From contig CAJTDN010000012.1 in assembly GCA_910574865.1 (NCBI GenBank), positions 62,001 through 126,000 on the forward strand: DNA of 64,000 nt, given 5' to 3'. Position 1 is the first letter of the stretch. Every line of letters begins with the position of its first letter. Positions 35,044-42,382 of the stretch are shown one piece after another. A program made the translations under genes and the position numbers. Below the pieces are notes generated by a model, which was not told where the DNA came from, made no database searches, and was given only the letters and a program-made list of their open reading frames with translations. This stretch comes from Lachnospiraceae bacterium (GTDB lineage: Bacteria > Bacillota > Clostridia > Lachnospirales > Lachnospiraceae).

Positions 35044-36094
35044 ATGGAAAAAAAGTGAAGAAAGAAAAGGAACATGTAGAAGGAAGGATTGGTATCGGGA
35101 AGTTCTGGGCATGGATGTCACGGGAGTTTTCGGATGCCGCGACCGTGCTGATTCTGGGCTACCTGTCGTTGTTTTTGCACGGATGTCATCCACATCAACC
35201 CGTTGATTGTGGGTACGATTCTCGTGATATCCAAGGTGGTTGACGCGGTGACGGATGTCATCGCCGGATACGTCGTGGACCGTACGGACACGAAATGGGG
35301 GAAGGGGCGTCCCTACACGTTCTGCCAGTTCGGCGTGTGGATTTGCATTATTTTGCTCTTCAGCTGTCCGCAGGGCTTTCCGGACGCAGAAAAATCGCGT
35401 GGGTCTGCGTGATGTATATACTGGCCAAGGCGGTCTTTTCCACGTTGCTTGGCGCGAGCGAGCGCGTATACCAGCTGCGGGCGTTCAACGAGCAGCAGAT
35501 CATCCGTTTCACGGCCTGCAGTGGCATCGCCATGTCGGTCTGCGGGTTCGCGGCCCTCTCCATCCTGGCCCTTCCGGTTTTGTTCATTCTTCCGGCACTG
35601 ATGCGCAGGTTTACGATACGGCAGATCCTGGTCGCGGGAAACCTGATTGCCATGGTGGCGGGCGTGGTCGGGTTCTTGTTCTATAAGAACATCCCTATTC
35701 TGATCGTTGTTTATATTGTTTCGACCATAGGGACGCTTCCGGGAACTTATATTGGCGCGCTGATTATTTTGCAATGTGCGGAATACAACGAATATTGCGG
35801 AAAGCGCCGTATGGAGGGACGCTCGGTTCGGTTGTCGGGTTTGCCAAGAACATCGGGGCCGCCCTTGGAACGTTCCTCATGGGGGTCAGCCTGACGGTAA
35901 TCTGTTATGACGGGGAGGCGTAAACTATCAGCACGGGCGCGCAACAAGGCCTGCGTTTCCTTATGTACCTGCTCCCGGTTGCCCTTCTGGGTATCCAGTG
36001 CGTCTGCATGTACTTCTACAAACTGGAGGACGGCATCGAGGACATGAAGGCGGCGAACCTGGCGCGGCGGGAGAAAATGGCCGCTGCGGAGTGA
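35044..36094 (+). pseudogene. Broken GPH-type sugar:cation symporter
   Basis: Pieces of a melibiose-carrier-like (GPH, MFS) transporter lie in changing frames: IGKFWAWMSREFSDAA, then NPLIVGTILVISKVVDAVTD with DRTDTKWGKGRPYTF, then AFNEQQIIRFTACSGIAMS and GALIILQCAEYNEYCGKR, then FAKNIGAALGTFLMGVS. Shifts occur at an A7 run right after the ATG (35044, with AGGAGGTG before it) and near 35178, 35375 and 35819; a TAA interrupts at 35921-35923. The total is about 350 codons against 450-480 in the family, so part of the middle is also deleted. It is dead. It was probably a glycoside importer. Confidence 0.88.
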
Positions 36095-36113
36095 AAGGGT
36101 AGCGCGGCGTGGG

Positions 36114-36485
36114 TTACAAGCGCGAGTTCTTTTCGCGGTACTCCCTGGGGAGCATGCCGGTATGTCGTTTGAACATGCTTGAAAAATGACTGCGGGCGCA
36201 GAACTGTAACGCGTCACTGATAGACTGGACGGAATCGTCCGTGGTGGTCAAAAGTTTTTTGGCGTATTCGATTTTTTGTTTGTTGATGTATGTCAAAATG
36301 TTCATGCCCGTTTCCTCCTTGAACTTGCGCGAGAGGTAATAATCCGAATAACCCGCGAGGGACGCGAGTTCCGCGATGGAAATCTTTTCACAATAGAAGC
36401 GGCCGCCGTGGAAGTACTTTCGAACCACGGCGGAATCCGGATCGATGTTATCAAAGCCTTTCACATAGTCATCCCAGGACATCAT
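36114..36485 (-). pseudogene. Truncated AraC-family regulator
   Basis: The 123-codon frame carries only the C-terminal double helix-turn-helix: ISIAELASLAGYSDYYLSRK, FKEETGMNILTYINKQ and SISDALQFCARSHFSSMFKR. The frame stays open upstream to about 36577 but no sensor domain is present. Intact family members here have about 400 residues (compare 50658-51881). It faces away from the 36572 fragment, and the 5' ends of both are missing at the same junction, so a deletion probably removed both N-terminal parts. Confidence 0.8.
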
Positions 36486-36571
36486 TCCCTTGATGACCTG
36501 CGGGACGTTCTGGTTCTGGTAATCGGAAAGGCCGGTTTCCGTCGAGAATAAGCGGCGGAGAACGTGAGAAG

Positions 36572-37126
36572 ATGATGCCGGGCGCGGTGAGGGAGGGCAA
36601 CATTCACTATGGGGAGCGGATGTCCCAGAATTATTATGAAAAGGTGGGGGATTTTAAACTGGGAAACCCGTTGCGCCAGTTTCAGGACGAGATTATTACG
36701 GCGGTCACTCTGTGCGCCCGCGCGGCCATCGAGGGCGGGATTCCCAGGGAGAAGGCGTTGACGATGTCCGATTCCTACATCCGCGAGGTGGAGGAAGCGA
36801 TGACGGTGGCCGAGGTGGCGGCCGGTACGGGGGATTCGGCATACTATGTCTCCCGGCTTTTTCAAAAGGAAATGAACCAGTCGCTTCCCGGCTACATCCA
36901 AAAGAAAAAGATGGAGTACGCGGCTCATTTGCTGAAGCATTCGAAACGGACGGTCATGGACATCGCGGAATCCCTGCACTATTCGTCAACAAGCTATTTT
37001 TGCGCCAAGTTTCGCGAGGAGATGGGGATGACCCCGACACAGTATAGGGTGGGGAATGTCCAGACCCGGGTCAATCATTTGGGCTGGTTAGTCCCTGGGG
37101 CGGGTTGGCATTCGTCGGAAATGTAA
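36572..37126 (+). pseudogene. Deleted AraC-family regulator remnant
   Basis: 184 codons. Compared by eye with the intact regulator at 50658-51881, LCARAAIEGGIPREKALTMS and DSYIREVEEA correspond to LVSRAAMAGGLPAEEALSLS and DRYIQRCERL. The next residues, MTVAEVAAGTGDSAYYVSRL, already match the helix-turn-helix VEQMAKDLGVSRSHLSAKFK. About 60-70 residues between them are gone, as is the whole N-terminal sensor. It could still be translated, but it is most likely a relic. Confidence 0.75.
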
Positions 37127-37134
37127 ATATGTGG

Positions 37135-37163
37135 TTGTTGAACCGGAAAATTCGTGGTAAACT
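37135..37163 (+). promoter_or_regulatory. Candidate promoter for the Uma2 gene
   Basis: TTGTTG (37135-37140), 17 bases, TAAACT (37158-37163) with a TG extension before the -10 box. Confidence 0.5.
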
Positions 37164-37244
37164 ATTTATGAAAAGATTTGTGGGATATCCGTTACGGCCT
37201 GGTTTATTGGACGGTAACGAATCTATGCATGCGGAGGTGGCAAG

Positions 37245-37799
37245 ATGGGCGTGGCACTGGCAAGAGCCTTGGAGTCTTATACGATAGACGACATTTATCG
37301 TTTGCCGGAGGGACAGAGGGCGGAGCTGATTGACGGACGGCTTTTTATGATGGCGTCTCCAAGCAGGCGGCATCAGGAGATTGTTCATTTTTTAGATAGG
37401 ACGATAGGGAATTATGTTCAATCCAAGAGAGGGGAGTGCAAGGTGTATCCCGCACCTTTCGCCGTTTTCTTGAACGCGGATGACACGGTTTACGTGGAGC
37501 CGGATGTTTCTGTCATATGTGATAAGGGAAAGCTTACGGATGAAGGGTGTCATGGTGCGCCGGACTGGATTGTCGAGGTGGTTTCCCCGACGACCCGTTC
37601 GATGGATTATGGTAGAAAACTGTTCAAGTATCACTCTGCCGGCGTCAGGGAATATTGGATCGTGGATTATGATAACAATCAGGTGCTGGTATATGATTTC
37701 GCGGGGGATGAAATGACGTACCATTCATTTTCAGACAAGGTGCAGGTCAGGATATATATGGACTTGGAGATTGATTTTTCGGAAATAGACATGGAATGA
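37245..37799 (+). CDS. Uma2-family putative nuclease (DUF820)
   Basis: 184 residues. YTIDDIYRLPEGQRAELIDG, YVEPDVSVICDKGKL, GAPDWIVEVVSPTTRSMDYG and KLFKYHSAGVREYWIVDYDN form the PD-(D/E)xK-like core of Uma2/DUF820 proteins. The core Asp of EPDVSV and the Glu of IVEV are in place. The family is widespread, often in multiple copies, and its biological role is not settled. GGAGGTG precedes the ATG. A broken paralogue follows 75 nt downstream. Confidence 0.9.
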   Translation: MGVALARALESYTIDDIYRLPEGQRAELIDGRLFMMASPSRRHQEIVHFLDRTIGNYVQSKRGECKVYPAPFAVFLNADDTVYVEPDVSVICDKGKLTDEGCHGAPDWIVEVVSPTTRSMDYGRKLFKYHSAGVREYWIVDYDNNQVLVYDFAGDEMTYHSFSDKVQVRIYMDLEIDFSEIDME

Positions 37800-37873
37800 C
37801 AAGTATGAGATGGCGGATGCGGGATGGCAGATATGGGATAAAACAGATGCTCTAAAGGAATGATGGAGGTGTG

Positions 37874-38000
37874 ATGATGAATGCCGTAAAGGCGGGGAAG
37901 GTTTAAACAATCGAGGATATTTACGCGTTGCCGGACGGAGAACGCGCCGAGCTGATTGACGGGGAAATATGCCTCTTCACGACTCTGCGACCTCACCCAT
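37874..38000 (+). pseudogene. Broken second Uma2 copy
   Basis: The frame from ATG 37874/37877 reads MNAVKAGKV, then TAA, then TIEDIYALPDGERAELIDGE, which matches the N-terminus of the intact 37245 gene (YTIDDIYRLPEGQRAELIDG). Homology stops near 37970. So only the first ~35 codons remain, with a stop at codon 11. GGAGGTG is still present before the start. Confidence 0.85.
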
Positions 38001-38003
38001 AGG

Positions 38004-38086
38004 GATTTCAAGGGTTTTCAAGGAAGATGAATGAGGCGTACAAGGACGTACGCCGATTGAAGATGACGCTGAAAACCCTTGAAATC
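38004..38086 (+). repeat. 17-bp inverted repeat with inner hairpin
   Basis: GATTTCAAGGGTTTTCA (38004-38020) is perfectly complementary to TGAAAACCCTTGAAATC (38070-38086). Inside, GGCGTAC (38035-38041) pairs with GTACGCC (38048-38054). It lies between the Uma2 relic and the tRNA. It lacks a T run, so it is not a standard terminator. It could be a miniature repeat. Confidence 0.8.
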
Positions 38087-38142
38087 ACATGGACCCGGGC
38101 GTGTTGTCCTCCGTACACCGACGCTAAGGAAACATGAAAAAA

Positions 38143-38217
38143 TCGGGGTAACAGGATTCGAACCTGCGACCTCGCGGCCCCCAGCCGCGCGCTCTAACCA
38201 AACTGAGCCATACCCCG
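38143..38217 (-). tRNA. tRNA-Pro (GGG anticodon)
   Basis: On the minus strand the acceptor arm CGGGGTA (38217-38211) pairs with TACCCCG (38150-38144). The D arm is GCTC...GAGC. The anticodon arm is CGCGG-CTGGGGG-CCGCG, giving anticodon GGG. The T arm is GCAGG-TTCGAAT-CCTGT, and A at 38143 is the discriminator. CCA is not encoded. A T-rich stretch follows directly downstream (38142-38136 on the minus strand) and may terminate it. It borders the decayed region. Confidence 0.96.
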
Positions 38218-38284
38218 AAATGAATGAAACTATGAAGTTTTACCGTAACCGTTACGCTTTACAAAATGAATACCGTGTTGCAAA

Positions 38285-38325
38285 GGTGCAGAACTTGTGG
38301 AAAAGCCATGGTTTTGCATCTTTTT
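38285..38325 (+). terminator. Terminator-like hairpin upstream of asnB
   Basis: GGTGCAGAAC (38285-38294) pairs with GTTTTGCATC (38311-38320), two G-U pairs, followed by TTTTT. No intact + strand gene ends just before it, so it may be a relic terminator or block read-through into asnB. Confidence 0.6.
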
Positions 38326-38401
38326 ATGTTATAGGAAATGGGTGAAAAACCAAATAACAGATACATTATATATAAAAATTGGAGAAAAGTAAAGAGAAAA
38401 G

Positions 38402-38430
38402 TTGTTTTTATTTGGAAAAAAAGTTATACT
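38402..38430 (+). promoter_or_regulatory. Candidate asnB promoter
   Basis: TTGTTT (38402-38407), 17 bases, TATACT (38425-38430). The leader to 38543 is about 105 nt and includes GCGCGTC (about 38463-38469) facing GACGCGC (about 38514-38520). No T-box signature was found. Confidence 0.5.
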
Positions 38431-38542
38431 ATATTAGGATATGGCAAAAGATGGGATGTTTTAGCGCGTCATGCGGCACTTTTCACCGGTTGCGGGCATG
38501 AGGTCCGCGTAAGACGCGCGGGGAAGATAAAGGAGAATACAA

Positions 38543-40435
38543 ATGTGTGGATTTGCTGGTTTTGTAGGTGATGTTGAGAAGCGGAAGGAAGTTTTGGAGA
38601 ACATGATGAACACGATTGTCCATCGCGGCCCGGACAGCGAGGGAAAGTACGTGGACGAGGACGTGGCGTTGGGGTTTCGGCGCCTGAGTATCATCGACTT
38701 GTCCGAGGCGGGCAGTCAGCCCTTATATAATGAAGACAAAAGCAAGGTGCTTGTCTTCAACGGGGAGATTTACAATTATCAGAAGCTTCGCAAAGAGCTG
38801 ATTGAGGCGGGGCATAAGTTTGTCTCTAACACGGATTCGGAGACGCTTTTGCACGGCTATGAGGAGTGGGGTGAGAAGCTGCTCGACCGTCTGCGGGGGA
38901 TGTACGCGTTCGTCATCTGGGACGTGCGGGCGAAGAGGCTCTTTGCCGCGCGGGACTTGTTTGGCATCAAGCCGCTTTATTATGCGAGGATGAACGGGAA
39001 CTTGTTGTTCGGTTCGGAAATCAAGTGCTTCATGGAGCACCCGAAGTTTGACAAGATTTTTAACGAGGAGGCGCTCGGCAATTACCTTTCGTTCCAGTTC
39101 GTGCCGACAAACGAGACGTTTTTCAAGGGAGTGTACTGCCTGGAGCCGGGACATTATTTTACCTATGAAAACGGGGAAATGAATATAGTGCGCTATTTCG
39201 AGCCGCATTTCACGGGGGACAATACGAAGTCGTTCGAGGAAGTGGTGGACGAGGTCGAGGCGGTGATGAAGGATTCCGTGGCGGCGCACAAAATCAGTGA
39301 CGTGGAGGTCGCCTCTTACCTTTCCAGCGGGGTGGATTCCAGCTACCTGACCTATCTGGGGCAGGTGGACCATACGTTTACCGTGGGGTTTGACGAGGGA
39401 AAGTATAGCGAGATACAAGACGCGAAGGAATTTGCCGAGAGCATCCATATGGAAAATGACGCAAAGGTCATCACGCCGGAGGAATATTGGGACAACTTGT
39501 CGGACATCCAGTATTATATGGACGAGCCGGTGGCGGACCCGGCGGCCATCGCCTTGTATTTTTTAAGCAAGGAGGCGGCCAAGAAGGTGAAGGTCGTCTT
39601 GTCGGGCGAAGGGTCGGACGAGCTGTTTGGCGGTTACAACATTTATTGCGAGCCGCTCGAGCATACGGCGTTCAACAAGATTCCGCTGGGGATTCGAAGG
39701 CTTTTGGCCAAGTTCGCGGAACGTTTCCTGCCGAGGGGCATGAAGGGGCGGGGATTTTTGATGCGCCATGGGAAAACGTTGGAGGAGCGGTATTTTGCCA
39801 ACGCGACGAACATTTTTACCGAACGGGAGGCCGGCGCGATTTTGCGAAAAGGCTGCGAGCCGGGCATCCAGAAGGTGACGTCGCCGCTCTATGAGCGCGT
39901 GCGGGGAAAGGATCCGGTGACGAAGATGCAGTACGTCGATTTGCATTTGTGGCTCGTGCATGACATCCTGATGAAGGGCGACAAGATGGGCATGGCCAAT
40001 TCCCTCGAGGTGCGTGTGCCGTTTTTGGACAAGGAAGTCTTGAAATTGGCAGAGACGCTGCCGCTTGACTACAAGGTGCGTGCACCCAAGACGAAGGTGG
40101 CCCTGCGGGGGGCGGCCGAGAAGGTGATTCGGAGCAAGACGGCGGAAAAGAAGAAGCTGGGATTCCCGATACCGATTCGCGTGTGGCTGAAGGAGGATGC
40201 GTATTACCAGCGCGTGCGGGACATGTTTGAGTCCGACGCGGCGAAGAAGTTTTTTGACACGGAGCTTTTGCTTCGGATGCTCGACGAGCACAAGGCGGGG
40301 AAAAATCACAATGAAAAGACGGACAATAGCCGCAAGATTTGGACGGTTTACATTTTCCTCGTGTGGTATGACCGTTTCTTCGGACACGGGAGGCCGGTGC
40401 ACCCGTCCGCGGCAAAGGTGACGGCGGAGGCATAA
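38543..40435 (+). CDS. asnB: Glutamine-hydrolysing asparagine synthase
   Basis: 630 residues. Cys2 of MCGFAGFVGD is the glutaminase nucleophile; IVHRGPDSEG and FNGEIYNYQ belong to the N-terminal glutamine amidotransferase domain. The synthase domain has the ATP-binding SGVDSSYL loop, GSDELFGGYN and KGDKMGMANSLEVRVPFLD. It makes asparagine from aspartate, ATP and glutamine. The start has an AAGGAG site upstream. Amidotransferases of this class can also modify envelope sugars, but the match here is to ordinary AsnB. Confidence 0.95.
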   Translation: MCGFAGFVGDVEKRKEVLENMMNTIVHRGPDSEGKYVDEDVALGFRRLSIIDLSEAGSQPLYNEDKSKVLVFNGEIYNYQKLRKELIEAGHKFVSNTDSETLLHGYEEWGEKLLDRLRGMYAFVIWDVRAKRLFAARDLFGIKPLYYARMNGNLLFGSEIKCFMEHPKFDKIFNEEALGNYLSFQFVPTNETFFKGVYCLEPGHYFTYENGEMNIVRYFEPHFTGDNTKSFEEVVDEVEAVMKDSVAAHKISDVEVASYLSSGVDSSYLTYLGQVDHTFTVGFDEGKYSEIQDAKEFAESIHMENDAKVITPEEYWDNLSDIQYYMDEPVADPAAIALYFLSKEAAKKVKVVLSGEGSDELFGGYNIYCEPLEHTAFNKIPLGIRRLLAKFAERFLPRGMKGRGFLMRHGKTLEERYFANATNIFTEREAGAILRKGCEPGIQKVTSPLYERVRGKDPVTKMQYVDLHLWLVHDILMKGDKMGMANSLEVRVPFLDKEVLKLAETLPLDYKVRAPKTKVALRGAAEKVIRSKTAEKKKLGFPIPIRVWLKEDAYYQRVRDMFESDAAKKFFDTELLLRMLDEHKAGKNHNEKTDNSRKIWTVYIFLVWYDRFFGHGRPVHPSAAKVTAEA

Positions 40436-40503
40436 AATCGAAGGTTCGGACATGGCGTCGCAATTCATATACCGACGCCAACCGTGCCAGAAGGGGAGAT
40501 ATC

Positions 40504-40968
40504 ATGAAAACGGTGCAGGATTCACGGGTGGAAACGATGCATTTGGTGAGGAACAAGCATTTGAATGGTGCGGGACGGCTGTTCGGTGGCATTCTGATGC
40601 AGTGGATGGACGAGGTGGCGGCCATTGTTGCCATGCGCCATGCGGGGGGCGCGTGTATTACGGCTTCCGTGGACAACCTGCAGTTCATCCAGGGAGCGCA
40701 CCAGGGCGACATGGTCGTTTTAATCGGGCGCATCACGTACGTGGGAACCTCGTCAATGGAGGTTCGCGTGGATGTTTACGTGGAGGGCATGGACGGAATG
40801 CGTAAAATAATTAACCGGGCTTATTTTACGATGGTCGCGTTGGATGACAAGGAGAGGCCGCGCGAGGTTTCGCGCCTGGAACTCGTGGGCGAGGAAGAAC
40901 GGGCTGAGTGGGAGGCCGAGAAAAAACGACGCGAGATGCGTATTTTGCGCAGGCGGGAAGGGTTTTAG
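40504..40968 (+). CDS. Hotdog-fold acyl-CoA thioesterase
   Basis: 154 residues. HLNGAGRLFGGILMQWMDEV has the catalytic Asp of the BACH/YciA-type thioesterases (here MDEVAAIVAMRHAGG), followed by ASVDNLQFIQGAHQGD. It would hydrolyse acyl-CoA in the cytoplasm; substrate range is unknown. Its 3' end enters a 36-bp tandem repeat that continues to the next gene. Confidence 0.9.
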   Translation: MKTVQDSRVETMHLVRNKHLNGAGRLFGGILMQWMDEVAAIVAMRHAGGACITASVDNLQFIQGAHQGDMVVLIGRITYVGTSSMEVRVDVYVEGMDGMRKIINRAYFTMVALDDKERPREVSRLELVGEEERAEWEAEKKRREMRILRRREGF

Positions 40969-41070
40969 ACGGGATGAAATGTATGCAGGCGGGAAGGGCT
41001 TTAGAGATGCTGAAACATGTGTGGGCGGGAAGGAAATTTGATGAAGCCGGAAAAGGCACGGGCGGGAAGG
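40952..41070 (+). repeat. 36-bp degenerate tandem repeat with ribosome-site-like cores
   Basis: GGCGGGAAGG recurs at 40952, 40988, 41024 and 41061 (periods 36, 36 and 37), with TTTAGA following the first two. The repeat spans the end of the thioesterase gene and the start region of the M50 gene. Each copy contains a GGAAGG core that could attract ribosomes. Confidence 0.8.
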
Positions 41071-41082
41071 AGTTTGGTTTCA

Positions 41083-42198
41083 ATGGGAAAGGACAACAAA
41101 AAGAAACGTTCAGGGACGGTTTTGACTAACGTGTTCTTCGTGTGCATCGGCGGGGTGGCGGGTCTTTTGATTGGCCGTTATTTCGTGGTGGGTGCACTTC
41201 GGGAAGGCTTTGTGGACTTGCTTCCCGCCTTGTTCTTGCTGCTTGTCGGCGTGTATCTGGCCACTTTTTTGCAGATTCTGTTTCACGAGGGCGGGCATCT
41301 GGTGTTCGGACTGCTGAGCGGGTATCGTTTTTCCTCTTTTCGCATCGGCAGCCTGATGTGGATAGAACAGGACGGAAAAATGAAATTTCGCCGCTTGTCG
41401 CTTGCGGGAACCGGCGGGCAGTGCCTGATGAGTCCTCCGCCGATGAAAAACAGCATGTTTCCATACGTCATGTATAATCTTGGCGGCGTGCTGATGAATT
41501 TGATCACGGCATCCGTCGCGGCCGGAGTCGCCCTATTGTGCCAGGACATGAGGCTGGTGAACACGTTTTGCGTGATGTTGGCATTGATGGGAATCGCCTT
41601 TGCGCTGATGAACGGGATTCCCATGCGCGGGGCGGTCAACAATGACGGGTACAATGCCCTGGATCTGGGAAAGTCACCGCAGGCGTTGCGCGCGTTCTGG
41701 CTGCAGATGAAGATAAACGAGCGCGTTGCGGCGGGAGAGCGCTTGCGCGACATGCCCGGCGACTGGTTTTTGATGCCGTCCGATGAAGACATGAAAAACA
41801 GCATGGTGGCGGTGCTGGGCGTGTTTGCCTGCAACCGGCTGATGGATGAGAAGCGGTTTGAGGAGGCCGACCGGGAGATGGAGAGACTGCTTTCTTTGGA
41901 TAGTGGAATCGTGGAACTGCACCGCCGGCTTTTGGTTAATGACCAGATTTATTGCGAGCTGGTAGGGGCGCGCAGGGCAGAACGGCTTGACGCGCTGCGG
42001 GACAAGGCGCAGGTAAAGTTTAACAAGTCGATGAAAAACTTTCCGACCGTGCTGCGCACGGAGTACGCATACGCGCTTTTGGCCTGGCACGACGAGAAGA
42101 AGGCGGGGGAAATTCGCGATAGGTTCGAGAAAATGGCGAAGCGATACCCGCACCCGCAAGAGGTTGACGCGGAGCGGGAATTGATGGAGAATTTTTGA
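41083..42198 (+). CDS. Site-2-type (M50) membrane protease-like protein
   Basis: About 371 residues. Membrane helices lie at ~15-40, ~45-70, ~125-145 and ~150-170. The zinc motif HEGGH is at 68-72 inside the second helix, and NDGYNALDL is near the position of the third ligand, as in M50 proteases. The long C-terminal part is soluble and helical. M50 enzymes cut regulators within the membrane. Homologues in Lachnospiraceae are uncharacterised. The frame is open from 41017; ATG 41083 has AAGGAG 10 bases upstream, and ATG 41041 is the alternative. Confidence 0.75.
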   Translation: MGKDNKKKRSGTVLTNVFFVCIGGVAGLLIGRYFVVGALREGFVDLLPALFLLLVGVYLATFLQILFHEGGHLVFGLLSGYRFSSFRIGSLMWIEQDGKMKFRRLSLAGTGGQCLMSPPPMKNSMFPYVMYNLGGVLMNLITASVAAGVALLCQDMRLVNTFCVMLALMGIAFALMNGIPMRGAVNNDGYNALDLGKSPQALRAFWLQMKINERVAAGERLRDMPGDWFLMPSDEDMKNSMVAVLGVFACNRLMDEKRFEEADREMERLLSLDSGIVELHRRLLVNDQIYCELVGARRAERLDALRDKAQVKFNKSMKNFPTVLRTEYAYALLAWHDEKKAGEIRDRFEKMAKRYPHPQEVDAERELMENF

Positions 42199-42323
42199 TT
42201 GACGAGATTGATTTATATTTACATCCGGCATGGCAACAGAAATCTTCTTTGGCATGTCGAGAAAAGGTTAAGCGATTATGAGAAGAAAATTTGCAAAACC
42301 ATATTCCGTTTGCTGGGATTTTA

Positions 42324-42332
42324 TGGTATAAT
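42324..42332 (+). promoter_or_regulatory. Extended -10 promoter element of the M60 gene
   Basis: TGGTATAAT is a perfect extended -10 (TGn plus TATAAT at 42327-42332), located 51 bases before the ATG at 42383. The -35 (TTCCGT at 17 bases) is poor, as is usual with extended -10 elements. Confidence 0.6.
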
Positions 42333-42382
42333 TCGGCTTGCCGAAGGCAAAAAGTATAAGGGGATAAAGAAAGGAGAGGAGT

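Noticed and set aside
34513-38142. Insertion sequence or prophage in the decayed region
   Set aside because: No transposase, integrase or phage gene fragment could be recognised; all relics are transport, regulation or Uma2.
37984-38172. CTGCGACCTC shared by the Uma2 relic end and the tRNA as an att site
   Set aside because: Only 10 bases match and no integrase is in the window.
38079-38345. 88-codon plus-strand frame across the tRNA
   Set aside because: The peptide GVTGFEPATSRPP is the well-known false ORF read across an antisense tRNA.
38431-38542. T-box leader for asnB
   Set aside because: No T-box sequence or Stem I/antiterminator pair is visible.
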